Part shown: piece after piece, positions 48,692 through 60,653 of the stretch
Layout of the letters: the number at the start of each line of letters is the position of its first letter
Numbering within the stretch: position 1 is the first letter of the stretch
Assembly: GCA_905221605.1 (NCBI GenBank)
Contig: CAJNDS010000002.1
Span: 1,181,881-1,245,880 of the forward strand
Reading direction: 5' to 3'
Length of the DNA: 64,000 nt
Origin: Symbiodinium natans
Lineage: Eukaryota; Sar; Dinophyceae; Suessiales; Symbiodiniaceae
Made by a program: the position numbers and the translations under genes
The notes under the pieces: generated by a model
The model's input: the letters and a program-made list of their open reading frames with translations, nothing else
What the model was told of the DNA's origin: nothing
The model's database searches: none

Positions 48692-51600
48692 GACCTTTAG
48701 GTATAATGTGAGGTAGCCTCTTTGTTTAGTATTGGGGGCCTAGCCCGGGCTTCCCCCCAATACTGAATCACGAGCCCGGGCCTCCCCCCAATACTAAATC
48801 ACGAGCCCGGCCCTCCCCCCAATACTAAATCACGAGCCCGCGCTTCCCCCCAATACTAAATCACGAGCCCGGGCCTCCCCCCAATACTAAATCACGAGCC
48901 CGGGCTCGTAATTTAGTATTGGGGGAATTTCTATTTCAAAGATTTCAAAGATTTCAAAGGTTGCAAAAGGCGGGGGAAACTCCCGGGAAGTTTCCCAAAC
49001 CTTTTGCAACCTTTGAAATCTTTGAAATCTTTGAAATAGAAATTCCCCCCTTGCTTCCCCAATACTAAACCACGAGCCCGGGCTTTCCCCCAATACTAAA
49101 TCACGAGCCCGGGCTTCCCCCCAATACGAAATCACGAGCCCGGGCTTCACCCCTAATACTAAATCACGAGCCCGGCCCTCCCCCCAATACTAAATCACGA
49201 GCCCGGCCCTCCCCCCAATACTGAATCACGAGCCCGGCCCTCCCCCAAATACTAAATCACGAGCCCGGGCCTCCCCCCAATACTAAATCACGAGCCCGGG
49301 CTCGTAATTTAGTATTGGGGGAATTTCTATTTCAAAGATTTCAAAGATTTCAAAGATTTCAAAGGTTGCAAAAGGCGGGGGAAACTCCCGGGAAGTTTCC
49401 CAAACCTTTTGCGACCTTTGAAATCTTTGAAATCTTTGAAATCTTTGAAATAGAAATTCCCCCCGGGCTTCCCCAATACTAAACCACGAGCCCGGGCTTC
49501 CCCCCAATACTAAATCACGAGCCCGGGCTTCCCCCCAATACTAAATCACGAGCCCGGGCTTCACCCCTAATACTAAATCACGAGCCCGGCCCTCCCCCCA
49601 ATACTAAATCACGAGCCCGGGCCTCTCCCCAATACTAAATCACGAGCCCGGCCCTCCCCCCAATACTAAATCACGAGCCCGGGCTTCCCCCCAATACTAA
49701 ATCACGAGCCCGGGCTCGTAATTTAGTATTGGGGGAATTTCTATTTCAAAGATTTCAAAGATTTCAAAGGTTGCAAAAGGCGGGGGAAACTCCCGGGAAG
49801 TTTCCCAAACCTTTTGCAACCTTTGAAATCTTTGAAATCTTTGAAATCTTTGAAATTTGAAATAGAAATTCCCCCAACACTAAATAACAGCCCGGGCTCC
49901 ATTTAGTATGGGGGGAGGGCCGGGCTCGTGATTTAGTATTGGGGGGAAGCCCGGGCTCGTGATTTAGTATTGGGGGGAAGCCCGGGCTCGTAATTTAGTA
50001 TTGGTGGAAGCCCGGGCTCGTAATTTAGTATGGGGGAATTTCTATTTCAAAGATTTCAAAGATGTTCAAAGATTTTCAAGTTTGCAAAAGGCGGGGGAAA
50101 CTCCCGGGAAGTTCCCAAACCTTTTGCAACCTTTGAAATCTTTGAAATCTTTGAAATAGAAATTCCCCCAATGCTAAATTACGAGCCCGGGCTCGTGATT
50201 TAGTATTGGGGGGAGGGCGGGGCTCGTGATTTAGTATTGGGGGGAAGCCCGGGCTCGTGATTTAGTATTGGGGGGAAGCCCGGGCTCGTGATTTAGTATT
50301 GGGGGGAAGCCCGGGCTCGTAATTTAGTATTGGGGGAATTTCTATTTCAAAGATATTTCAAAGAATTCAAAGATTTCAAAGGTTGCAAAAGGCGGGGAAA
50401 CTCCCGGGAATTTCCCCCGCCTTTTGCAACCTTTGAAATCTTTGAAATCTTTGAAATAGAAATTCCCCCAATGCTAAATTACGAGCCCGGGCTCGTGATC
50501 TAGTATTGGGGGGAAGCCCGGGCTCGTGATTTAGTATTGGGGGGAAGGGCCGGGCTCGTGATTTAGTATTGGGGGGAAGCGCGGGCTCGTGATTTAGTAT
50601 TGGGGGGAGGGCCGGGCTCGTCATTTAATATTGGGGAGGCCCGGGGGCAATTTCTATTTCAGAGATTTCAATCATTTCAAAGATTTCAAAGGTTGCAAAA
50701 GGCGGGGGAAACTCCCGGGAAGTTTCCCAAACCTTTTGCAACCTTTGAAATCTTTGAAATCTTTGAAATAGAAATTCCCCCAATACTAAATTACGAGCCC
50801 GGGCTCGTGATTTAGTATTGGGGGGAGGCCCGGGCTCGTGATTTAGTATTTGGGGGAGGGCCGGGCTCGTGATTTAGTATTGGGGAGAGGCCCGGGCTCG
50901 GGATTTAGTATTGGGGGGAGGGCCGGGCTCGTGATTTAGTATTGGGGTGAAGCCCGGCTCGTGATTTAGTATTGGGGGGAAGCCCGGGCTCGTGATTTAG
51001 TATTGGGGGGAAGCCCGGGCTCGTGGTTTAGTATTGGGGAAGCCCGGCGGAAATTTCTATTTCAAGATTTCAAAATTTCAAAGATTTCAAAGATTTCAAA
51101 GGTTGCAAAAGGTTTGGGAAACTTCCCGGGAGTTTCCCCCGCCTTTTGCAACCTTTGAAATCTTTGAAATCTTTGAAATCTTTAAAATAGAAATTCCCCC
51201 AATACTAAATTACAAGCCCGGGCTCGTGATTTAGTATTGGGGGGAGGCCCGGGCTCATGATTTAGTATTTGGGGGAGGGCCGGGCTCGTGATTTAGTATT
51301 GGGGGGAGGCCCGGGCTCGTGATTTAGTATTGGGGGGAGGGCCGGGCTCGTGATTTAGTATTAGGGGTGAAGCCCGGCCTCGTGATTTCGTATTGGGGGG
51401 AAGCCCGGGCTCGTGATTTAGTATTGGGGGGAAGCCCGGGCTCGTGGTTTAGTATTGGGGAAGCCCGGGGGGAATTTCTATTTCAAAGATTTCAAAGATT
51501 TCAAAGGTTGCAAAAGGTTTGGGAAACTTACCGGGAGTTTTCCCCCGCCTTTTGCAACCTTTGAAATCTTTGAAATAGAAATTCCCCCAATACTAAATTA

Positions 51601-54600
51601 CGAGCCCGGGCTCGTGATTTAGTATTGGGGGGAAGCCCGGGCTCGTGATTTAGTATTGGGGGGAAGGGCCGGGCTCGTGATTTAGTATTGGGGGGAAGCC
51701 CGGGCTCGTAATTTAGTATTGGGTGGAAGCCCGGGCTCGTAATTTAGTATTGGGGGAATTTCTATTTCAAAGATTTCAAAAATTTCAAAGATTTCAAAGG
51801 TTGCAAAAGGCGGGGGAAACTCCCGGGAAGTTTCCCAAACCTTTTGCAACCTTTGAAATCTTTGAAATCTTTGAAATAGAAATTCCCCCAATACTAAATT
51901 ACGAGCCCGGGCTCGTGATTTAGTATTGGGGGGAAGCCCGGGCTCGTGATTTAGTATTGGGGGGAGGGCCGGGCTCGTGATTTAGTATTGGGGAAAGGCC
52001 CGGGCTCGTGATTTAGTATTGGGGGGAGGGCCGGGCTCGTGATTTAGTATTAGGGGTGAAGCCCGGGCTCGTGATTTAGTATTGGGGGCAAGCCCGGGCT
52101 CGTGATTTAGTATTGGGGGGAAGCCCGGGCTCGTGGTTTAGTATTGGGGAAGCCCGGCGGGAATTTCTATTTCAAAGATTTCAAAGATTTCAAAGGTTGC
52201 AAAAGGTTTGGGAAACTTCCCGGGAGTTTCCCCCGCCTTTTGCAACCTTTGAAATCTTTGACATCTTTGAAATCTTTGAAATAGAATTTCCCCCAATACT
52301 AAATTACAAGCCCGGGCTCGTGATTTAGTATTGGGGGGAGGCCCGGGCTCGTGATTTAGTATTTGGGGGAGGGCCGGGCTCGTGATTTAGTATTGGGGGA
52401 GGGCCGGGCTCGTGATTTAGTATTGGGGGGAAGGGCCGGGCTCGTGATTTAGGATTGGGGGGAAGCCCGGGCTCGTGATTTAGTATTGGGGGGAAGCCCG
52501 GGCTCGTAATTTAGTATTGGGGGAATTTCTATTTCAAAGATTTCAAAGATTTCAAAGGTTGCAAAAGGCGGGGAAACTCCCGGGAATTTCCCCCGCCTTT
52601 TGCAACCTTTGAAATCTTTGAAATCTTTGAAATAGAAATTCCCCCAATGCTAAATTACGAGCCCGGGCTCGTGATCTAGTATTGGGGGGAAGCCCGGGCT
52701 CGTGATTTAGTATTGGGGGGGAAGCCCGGGCTCGTGGTTTAGTGTTGGGGAAGCCCGGGGGGAATTTCTATTTCAAAGATTTCAAAGAATTCAAAGATTT
52801 CAAAGGTTGCAAAAGGTTTGGGAAACTTCCCGGGAGTTTCCCCCGCCTTTTGCAACCTTTGAAATCTTTGAAATCTTTGAAATCTTTGTTCCCCCAATAC
52901 TAAATTACGAGCCCGGGCTCGTGATCTAGTATTGGGGGGAAGCCCGGGCTCGTGATTTAGCATTGGGGGGAAGCCCGGGCTCGTGGTTTAGTATTGGGGA
53001 AGCCCGGGGGGAATTTCTATTTCAAAGATTTCAAAGATTTCAAAGATTTCAAAGGTTGCAAAAGGTTTGGGAAACTTCCCGGGAGTTTCCCCCGCCTTTT
53101 GCAACCTTTGAAATCTTTGAAATCTTTGAAATAGAAATTCCCCCAATACTAAATTACGAGCCCGGGCTCGTGATTTAGTATTGGGGGGAAGCCCGGGCTC
53201 GTGATTTAGTATTGGGGGGAGGGCCGGGCTCGTGATTTAGTATTGGGGAGAGGCCTGGGCTCGTGATTTAGTGTTGGGGGGAGGGCCGGGCGCGTGATTT
53301 AGTATTAGGGGTGAAGGTTGGGGCTCGTGATTTAGTATTGGTGGGAAGCCCGGGCTCGTGATTTAGTATTGGGGGGAAGCCCGGGCTCGTGGTTTAGTAT
53401 TGGGGAAGCCCGGCGGGAATTTCTATTTCAAAGATTTCAAAGATTTCAAAGATTTCAAAGGTTGCAAAAGGTTTGGGAAACTTCCCGGGAGTTTCCCCCG
53501 CCTTTTGCAACCTTTGAAATCTTTGAAATCTTTGAAATCTTTGAAATAGAAATTCCCCCAGTACTAAATTACGAGCCCGGGCTCGTGATTTAGTATTGGG
53601 GGGAGGCCCGGGCTCGTGATTTAGTATTTGGGGGAGGGCCGGGCTCGTGATTTAGTATTGGGGGGAGGCCCGGGCTCGTGATTAGTATTGGGGGGAGGGC
53701 CGGGCTCGTGATTTAGTATTAGGGGTGAAGCCCGGGCTCGTGATTTCGTATTGGGGGAAAGCCCGGGCTCGTGATTTAGTATTGGGGTGAGGCCCGGGCT
53801 CGTGGTTTAGTATTGGGGAAGCCCGGGGGGAATTTCTATTTCAAAGATTTCAAAGATTTCAAAGGTTGCAAAAGGTTTGGGAAACTTCCCGGGAGTTTCC
53901 CCCGCCTCTTGCAACCTTTGAAATCTTTGAAATCTTTGAAATAGAAATTCCCCCAATACTAAATTACGAGCCCGGGCTCGTGATTTAGTATTGGGGGGAA
54001 GCCCGGGCTCGTGATTTAGTATTGGGGGGAGGGCCGGGCTCGTGATTTAGTATTGGGGGGAGGCCCGGGCTCGTGATTTAGTATTGGGGGGAGGGCTGGG
54101 CTCGTGATTTAGTATTAGGGTGAAGCCCGGGCTCGTGATTTAATATTGGGGGGAAGCCCGGGCTCGTGATTTAGTATTGGGGGGAAGGGGCTCGTGGTTT
54201 AGTATTGGGGAAGCCCGGGGGGAATTTCTATTTCAAAGATTTCAAAGATTTCAAAGATTTCAAAGGTTGCAAAAGGTTTGGGAAACTTCCCGGGAGTTTC
54301 CCCCGCCTTTTGCAACCTTTGAAATCTTTGAAATCTTTGAAATAGAAATTCCCCCAATACTAAATTACGAGCCCGGGCTCGTGATTTAGTATTGGGGGGA
54401 AGCCCGGGCTCGTGATTTAGTATTGGGGGGAAGCGCGGGCTCGTGATTTAGTATTGGGGGGAAGCGCGGGCTCGTGATTTAGTATTGGGGGGAGGGCCGG
54501 GCTCGTGATTTAGTATTGGGGGGAGGCCCGGGCTCGTGATTCAGTATTGGGGGGAAGCCCGGGCTAGGCCCCCAATACTAAACAAAGAGGCTACCTCACA

Positions 54601-54615
54601 TTATACCTAAAGGTC
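48692..54615. mobile_element. Giant fold-back element (5.9 kb)
   Basis: The two ends are inverted copies. GACCTTTAGGTATAATGTGA at 48692 and its reverse complement at 54615 start arms that match for about 180 bases with no difference noticed. The interior is filled with a monomer of about 30 bp (AATACTAAATCACGAGCCCGGGCTTCCCCCC and variants). The monomer runs in one orientation from the left end to about 49890 and mostly in the other from there to the right end. About 14 larger hairpins are embedded (separate entry). No gene. All ORFs inside are repeat by-products. No clear target duplication was found. Confidence 0.9.
48925..54345. repeat. Embedded hairpins GAATTTCTATTTCAAAGATT... inside the giant element
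   Basis: About 14 copies, at about 48925, 49315, 49733, 50035, 50335, 50650, 51050, 51473, 51755, 52160, 52524, 52760, 53010, 53418, 53830 and 54223. Each has TTTCAAAGATTTCAAAGG arms, a GCAAAAGG inner arm and a GAAACTCCCGGGAAGTTTCC or similar loop. The number of GATTTCAAA steps varies from two to four between copies. Confidence 0.9.
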
Positions 54616-54860
54616 CTTCGTACATATATATATATATCACGAATACAAGAAGCAATGCCCAGGGCAGAAGGCATAAATACAAAGTAGGGTAAAGGTTCAG
54701 TCTAAGCTTGCTCAAAAACAAGGATTACGAAGGGGAAAGTTCTTTGATTGCAGAACAACCCCAACCCTCAAGCCAAGAAGCTCTCAAGCTGGGTCCGACA
54801 GATTAAAAAAAGAAGGGGCGTGGGCTTGATGGCAGGGCCCAGGCCGTGTAGGGATCGACT

Positions 54861-54932
54861 TGGTTCGCGCGTGCCGTCAAGGGCTTGCCGGTAGTGCCGG
54901 CGCCTGCAGGAAGCTTCGAGCATGAGCCTAAT
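54861..54932 (-). CDS. Putative mini-exon (minus strand)
   Basis: Reads LMLEASCRRRHYRQALDGTR after acceptor GAGGATTAG|. An internal CTTCCTGCAG| is an alternative. Donor possibly ACCAA|GTCGAT. Confidence 0.35.
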
Positions 54933-54976
54933 CCTCTCAAACCTAAACCCTAAACCCTAAACCCTAAACCCTAAAC

Positions 54977-55129
54977 CTGTTGAGAGAGAGCCTAAATTTT
55001 TGCACCATCTGCAAAAATCCTTGACCCTGCACCCCTTCCACGACGCCCTGCGAGATGGCAACGTGGTGTGCTCTTAGGTGAGAGAAGTTCACACTTGGAA
55101 TCTTGAGCCCGGCACGGAACTCTTTAGTG
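54977..55129 (-). CDS. Putative exon bounded by telomere-like splice sites (153 nt)
   Basis: Acceptor ACCCTAAG| and donor CAACAG|GTTTAGGG. Reads TKEFRAGLKIPSVNFSHLRA and onwards to FLQMVQKFRLSLN. This is the longest exon candidate with both sites inside heptamer-like sequence. Family unknown. Confidence 0.5.
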
Positions 55130-55496
55130 CTTAGGGTTTCTTGGGGCTTTTGGCCTTTATCTCTCATGTGACCCCACAGAAGCACCCTTCACACCCCGTC
55201 AAGGTACAGAATCTGTGGGCTTGGCGCGCCCCCCTTCCACTGCCACAACAGGAGGAAGTTGAGGCTTTGGCGTAAAGGTCTTGGGGCTCAAAAACAGGGG
55301 GACGATCAGGCCCCAAACCCTGAACAAAGAACTCCACGGCCCTGAAGGAACCAAACTTTCTGAAGCTGCCAAACGCCTGGATCCCCCAACCCCCCCTACA
55401 TCCCTAAATCGCTAAATCCCTAAGTTGCTGATCCCTGAACCCTAAACCCTAAACCCCAAACCCTAGACCCTAAACTCTAAACCCTAAACCCTAAAC

Positions 55497-55576
55497 CTAA
55501 AAGCACTTGGAGGAAGCCCTTGGAGCACCGTGTCGCGGCCACGCTCCTGCCAAGTCTTGGACATCAGACAGACGGT
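55497..55576 (-). CDS. Putative mini-exon (80 nt)
   Basis: Acceptor CCCTGCATCCTCAG| and donor CTTTTAG|GTTTAGGG. Reads TVCLMSKTWQERGRDTVLQG and onwards. Good pyrimidine tract. The donor opens the array. Confidence 0.55.
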
Positions 55577-55599
55577 CTGAGGATGCAGGGCTCCAAGGG

Positions 55600-55770
55600 T
55601 TTAGGGGTTTGGGGTTTAGGGTTCAGGGTTCAGGGTTTAGGGTGAGGGTTTAGGGTTTAGGGTGAGGGTTTAGGGCTTGGGGCTTAGGGCTTAGGGCTTG
55701 GGGCTTGGGGCTTAGGGCTTAGGGTTTAGGGTTTAGGGTTTAGGGTGTAGGTTTTAGGGTTGAGGGTTAC
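55600..55770 (+). repeat. TTTAGGG/CTTAGGG/CTTGGGG array
   Basis: Variant heptamers in short homogeneous runs. 55800-55817 is poly-G, and 55820-56500 shows no gene. Confidence 0.85.
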
Positions 55771-56504
55771 ACTCTCTTTTTTTCCTCTTTCTGTTTTTGC
55801 GGGGGGGGGGGGGGGGGAGGGCTTTTTGAACTTGGGGGCTTTGGCTGTTGGAGATTTAAAACAGACAAAAAAAAACAAACGAGCCCTATAAGGTTGAGGT
55901 CGTCGCTTTTTGCCATTTTGTTTTGTTTTGTTGGGGAGGGGGGGTGGGGTGCCCTTATGATGATGGTGCCTTTTTGCCGGTGCTTTTGAAGATAAAGGGC
56001 CATGTTGCAACGAAAAGAAGGGGACCCTGATCTCGGGCGTCCGGCCAGCAGAAACTGGAAGGCAACCTGACTTTCAATGTTTTGACCAGAAACCTCTCAA
56101 CGCAGTAAGGGCCCCTGAAATGGGCCCTAACCCTGGGGGAAAGCTGAAAGCAGGGTTTAGCGTTTAGGGATTTAGGGCGGTAGGGTTGGGGGTTTAGGGT
56201 TGAGGCCTCCTGTGAAGTTCCAGCCGTGCCAGGTGATGGAGCAGAGCGGAAGGAAAATGAGAGCACCTCGGCAGACGATTGAAGGGGCTCAGGCGTTTAG
56301 AGTTTAGGGCGCTAGTAGGGCGCCTCGGGAAGAAATTGAAGGGCTTGGTCCTGAACGCGTTTTGATGCTGTAGGAGTACAATGCTTTAAGACACAAAGTA
56401 GCGGTGTGCTGCTGCCAGAAGCAACAATGCCACTCTTGTTGCGGACATGTGGGGGCCTTTCTAACATAACCCTGTGAACGTAGGATGTGTCATCTGCTGC
56501 TGCT

Positions 56505-56567
56505 TCTAAACCCTATACCCTATACCCTAAACCCTAAACCCTAAACCCTAAACCCTAAACCCTAAAC
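56505..56567 (-). repeat. (CCCTAAA)n array
   Basis: Starts with CCCTATA units, then about seven perfect heptamers. Confidence 0.9.
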
Positions 56568-56647
56568 CCTAAATTGGCCAACAGTCCTGAAATCGCATGT
56601 GCCTGAGCGGCGGACTCGAGATGGAACGCTTCGGCCGGTTCATGTTG
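56568..56647 (-). CDS. Putative mini-exon (80 nt)
   Basis: Acceptor CAACACTCTTCACAG| with a pyrimidine tract, donor TTTAGG|GTTTAGGG. Reads QHEPAEAFHLESAAQAHAIS and onwards to GLLANL. A plus-strand frame opposite ends at GTTGAG|GTATGC, so the strand is not certain. Confidence 0.4.
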
Positions 56648-57003
56648 CTGTGAAGAGTGTTGAGGTATGCAAGGAGTTTTGTAGTTTGTATATGCAATCA
56701 GGTCCCTACACCCTAAGCCCTAAGCCCTTAACCCTAAGCAAAATCGGTAAACAAGGGCGCGCTGGAGGATACATGGGGCAATGTCAGCTTGTGCCATGCC
56801 GCTGTATCAGCCAAAGGCTGCAATTCAAAGAAGCGGAAGACCTGCTCTTCCATAGTCATAGTCACCGGAGCAGGCTGCGACCCCGAAAATGGCACATGCT
56901 TTCTTACCCGTCTTCGCAACTCAGCTGATCTGCGAATAGACCCACACAAGCTCACATGAATTCGAGCTACTAAATGCTATGGAACCTTAAATAAATATGA
57001 GAG

Positions 57004-57348
57004 ATGGCAGAGGTCCGAGAAAGCGACCGCAAAATGCCACCCTCAGCTCTGTCCGAAGCAAACGCCGGACATTCATCTGAGCAGGAGCGTCGCGCCCGGG
57101 AAACGCTTCAGGCTCTGCCGCAAATCCCGCGAACCAAACGCATTCCTTGGATCTTGGGTCTGGTTGAGTGGGCGGCTAAGGGCTTCGAAAGGGGTTTTGA
57201 GGCTATGGAAGAGAATGTGGATGACGGCCGGCGGCCGAACCGAAAACCCGACGCGAAACGAAAGAGGCACACACAACATTACACCACATCCAAAAGCCGA
57301 GAAGTCCGCTACTGCAGCTCCAGATATGGGACTGTGAGCTGCGAATAG
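57004..57348 (+). CDS. Hypothetical ORF, strand uncertain
   Basis: 114 codons from an ATG, reading MAEVRESDRKMPPSALSEAN and, further on, KRIPWILGLVEWAAKGFERG. Protein-like in the middle, basic at the C-terminus. It would be the only plus-strand gene in the window. A minus-strand frame overlaps it. No family recognised. Confidence 0.25.
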   Translation: MAEVRESDRKMPPSALSEANAGHSSEQERRARETLQALPQIPRTKRIPWILGLVEWAAKGFERGFEAMEENVDDGRRPNRKPDAKRKRHTQHYTTSKSREVRYCSSRYGTVSCE

Positions 57349-57463
57349 GTGCGAGATAACTCTTACAGCCGAGAGATCCCTTGAGCTGATTGCAACAAAA
57401 AAAACCAGGAAGAACGGTTGCGGCTGTTCCTGGACTAAAGACATCCCTACACAAAGTAACCTG

Positions 57464-57592
57464 TCAATCTCGGCACAGCGTCCGCTCTTGGAAGATGCGC
57501 ACAGGGTCGTTGACTTCATCGAAGGCAACCCGTTCCTGGGCGCGTACGTCCGGTCCCAGGTTCGCAAGATTTCGCAACAACCACATCCTTGA
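57464..57592 (-). CDS. Putative exon, both strands open
   Basis: The minus strand reads LLRNLANLGPDVRAQERVAF and onwards to FDEVNDPVRIFQERTLCRD. The plus strand of the same DNA reads LLEDAHRVVDFIEGNPFLGA. Both look protein-like. Minus is preferred only because neighbours are minus. Confidence 0.3.
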   Translation of the reverse strand, partial: SRMWLLRNLANLGPDVRAQERVAFDEVNDPVRIFQERTLCRD

Positions 57593-57611
57593 TAGGGATT
57601 CTCGGGATTCT

Positions 57612-57672
57612 AGTACCCCCCCTTATAGTCCCGATTATTAAGGGCTGTTAATATAAGGGGGAACATCCCAGC
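57612..57672 (+). mobile_element. FB4 short copy
   Basis: CCCCCCTTATAGTCCCGATT and TTAATATAAGGGGGAACATC. Inverted ends. The stretch 57673-58480 is single-copy with short frames on both strands and no recognised gene. Confidence 0.6.
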
Positions 57673-58481
57673 ATGGAGCAGGGAAGCATGGGCGTGGCAA
57701 GTACTCAGTTCAGCATTCCGATCCCACAAGAACGCACCGTAGCTACAGCAGAGCTCGAGATGAAGCAGTGCCAAGTCAGAATGTCACCTGCACCAGAACA
57801 TGTCCAGGAGGCGTTGACGCTACCTCGTACCACGTGAAGACTTGCTACAGTCATTATGCGACTGTGATCTCGTTAGGCTTTCCTGCTTAATCGGCTTTCA
57901 GTTCTCCTGGCGCGTCCAATTCCCCAACAAGGAAGGGGTCAAGAAAATTATGAGCTTGAATTCCCGTGTCTTCCTTGCAGAGACACACTACTCCAAATAT
58001 CTCCCGACCCTAAACTCTCTCTTCAAGGGAGTCTTGCAAAGTGAGCGGCTGCCTTCCAGTACTCCGAGGAGTCCAGCTCTTTCTTTGTCACAGGCAAGGA
58101 CGGCAGGTACTCCACCTGAAACCGTTGCCACTCAATCTGCTCTGTTTTGCATGTCACCCTCACTCGGTAAGACTTCCTGCTTCTCCAACGGACCCCAAAT
58201 CAGAGGGAAACATCGTCAGAGTACTGGGGCCTGCCATCTGCTTGCGTTGTGATACGTAGTCTGTACATTCTCGGTAGCCTCCAGGACCCGTCGGAACACC
58301 GCCCAATTCCTACGCGCTCAACCCAAAGCTGTGTGCGAGCCAGACACATCCTGTGGCTTCATGCCGCCCGCTTCCTGAGAATCATGGCTGGAAAACCCGT
58401 TCGCTGCTTGCAAAGATCCCAGATTCCCCTTGCCAGCAATACCAGAAGCAAAGACGCTGGAATGTAACAGCCTGGCCCAGC

Positions 58482-58578
58482 CCCTGCCCACTCTGCCGTC
58501 AAGCACACAAACAACTGATTGCATGTGCAAGGATCGTTGGCGATGCGAAAGAACGTGTTGAGTTCCTCCAAGCTCCTC
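58482..58578 (-). CDS. Putative exon (minus strand)
   Basis: After acceptor CTTCCCGCGCAG| the minus strand reads SLEELNTFFRIANDPCTCNQ and onwards to LFVCLTAEWA. A long plus-strand frame (58353-58973) lies opposite, so the strand remains open. Confidence 0.3.
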
Positions 58579-59089
58579 CTGCGCGGGAAGCAGTGGCAGC
58601 ATCCGCAGGTGCTGCTTTTCACATAGCGCACTTTTTGTCAGATTGGATTTACAGCGTGCTTCGGCGAGGGCAGAAGCTCCGGTACAGCTTGTCGGCGACG
58701 TCGGCGTCTAGACGTTCGCTAAGCTTGTCTCCTTACGCTGCCACGCCAAAGAGCTTCTTCTCTGGGAGGCTCCAGGGCTGGAAGGTTCTCCAGGGCTATG
58801 ACTCCCTTAAACATCGGGATCTAAACAGATCGTTTATGCTACCTCTACCACAGCTGGGTTGGGGTGCCCTGCATGCTGTAAGGCCATCATACACTGTGAC
58901 TGTTGAAGGCAGCCAGTGTGGATCGCCACAGCATTCAGGAGACAGTGCTACCCAACCCCTATATCGGTCCTAAATCCTAAAGCCTAGAATATAGGAAGTC
59001 GCGCATGCGACCTTACGCCTCAAACGTGTTTGTTGTCGGGGTCACTCTGTTGGCAGACAAGGCCCCGAGCACCACCCCAAGTCCTTATC

Positions 59090-59213
59090 CCCTAAACCCT
59101 AAACCCTAAACCCTAAACCCTAAACCCTAAACCCTAAACCCTAAACCCTAAACCCTAAACCCCAAACCCTAAACCCTATAAACCCTAAACCCCGTAACCC
59201 CCTAACCCTAAAC
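59090..59213 (-). repeat. (CCCTAAA)n array
   Basis: About 12 perfect heptamers and then degenerate units up to the donor of the next exon candidate. Confidence 0.9.
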
Positions 59214-59284
59214 TGGCCAAGTGTCCAAGTTCCTTCACAGTCGTCTGGAACTTTCCAGCAGCCTTTCTTGCTTGATCCGCCTCG
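59214..59284 (-). CDS. Putative coiled-coil mini-exon (71 nt)
   Basis: Acceptor GATTGATTGTTGCAG| and donor GGCCA|GTTTAGGG. Reads EADQARKAAGKFQTTVKELG and onwards to HLA. Branch-point-like TTGAT and a clean AG. One of the best supported. Confidence 0.6.
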
Positions 59285-59693
59285 CTGCAACAATCAATCG
59301 AGAGTTTGGCGGCTTTGCAAAAGGGGTTTCTGGAGTTGGGCCCAGGTGCCCAGACCCCCGGCCCCAACCAGAAGCCCCCTGACCCGAACCCTGAAAGCCC
59401 TAAACTCTAAACCCTAAAATCCCTACAGCCCGAAAAGCCCGTTTAAAGCCCGAAAGAGCCCTAGACCCTAAAAACATTATTCAACCCTGAACCCCCCAGA
59501 ACCACCCAAAAGCCTTAAACCCAAAACCCCTGAAACAAAAAAAACACAAAAGCCCTAACCCCTAAACCCACCCCCCCCCCCCCCCCAAAAAAAAAAAAAA
59601 AAACCATGAGCTGCGTTTGGGGGGTTCAAGGCGTGGAGATGTGCTGGCCTTCAGCCTGAGGCTTGCTGAAGGGTTCGGCCCCACGGAGAGGAG

Positions 59694-59800
59694 TTTAGGG
59701 TTTAGGGTTTAGGGTTTAGGGTTTAGGGTTTATGGGTTTTGGGTTTTGGGTTTAGGGTTTAGGGTTTAGGGTTTAGTGTTTAGGGTTTAGGGTTTAGGGG
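59694..59800 (+). repeat. (TTTAGGG)n array
   Basis: About 14 units, two of them TTTTGGG. 59565-59603 is poly-C followed by poly-A. Confidence 0.9.
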
Positions 59801-60055
59801 CCTTTCGGGTCTGAGAGTTCGAGTCTTATAGAGGGGCCTTGGTCTAGCGACTCCAAAGGTGCTCGTGAGAATTGGGGATCTCTCCACGGGGCTTCTAGCT
59901 TGGCTTTAGGATTTTACTTGGGACCCTCTTTACCTACAGTTTAATGGGTTGTACCTACTAATTAAGGGGTAGCTACTAAACTGTATGTAAATCGAGCCCC
60001 AGGTAGCATACCTAGCCTCCCCCAAGCGTTCGTCAGACTTCGGGAAGCTCTGTCA

Positions 60056-60110
60056 GCGTGCGGCAAGTTCTTCCCGTGCCAAGTCTCGTAGCTGGTCTCG
60101 GGATCCCAGA
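60056..60110 (-). CDS. Putative mini-exon (minus strand)
   Basis: Reads SLGSRDQLRDLAREELAAR after acceptor TTCGAAG|. The only donor nearby would be a GC type (GCAC|GCTGAC). A second minus frame is open, so the frame is a guess. Confidence 0.3.
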
Positions 60111-60653
60111 CTTCGAAGCCCACCATCCTTAGTTTTAGGGTTTAGGGTTTAGGGTTTAGGGTTTTGGGTTTAGGGTTTAGGGTTTAGGTCGTTTAGGTCG
60201 TTTAGGTCGTTTAGAGCTTGGGAGAGGGGTGTAGAGTGTCCGGCCAGGGTACCAAGATCGGGATTCCGTCTTGTCCAGCGGTGGCCCTTTGAAAAATATT
60301 TCTGAATTCGATCTTCTTAACAAAACCCAATAGGGGAAAATACGCCATTTCCCAAAGGCTAAACCATAAACCCTAAACCCTGAAGTACTTGAAAGTTCTG
60401 GTAAGTGCCCGGCAGAAAAAGCGGCGTGGTCAAGGCACCTCGACAATCTCAATAGGCTTGCAGGTTCAAAGCCGCAAAGCCGCCATTTATGGGCACGTTA
60501 TATGGTTAAACATGGTGTCTATAGCGCACCTAATGATATCACAACTTGAGCTCATTCTCCCAAGAAAAAACGTTTACCCAGAAAAAAAGCGGAGCCATGC
60601 ACCTGCCGGGAAGGGTGGAGCGTTTACATCCTTGGGTTCCTCGTCCGCACGAA

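Noticed and set aside
48887-54389. About 14 frames of 65-87 codons with FQRFQRFQR motifs
   Set aside because: By-products of the GATTTCAAA hairpins in the giant fold-back. They occur on both strands and change with repeat number.
48720-54580. Regular repeats that might recall a CRISPR array
   Set aside because: The monomers are contiguous tandem units with no unique spacers, in both orientations, in a eukaryotic setting.
58353-58973. 206-codon plus-strand frame
   Set aside because: It starts with GTG, lacks motifs and is overlapped by a minus-strand segment with a good acceptor. Strand not proven, so not listed as a gene.
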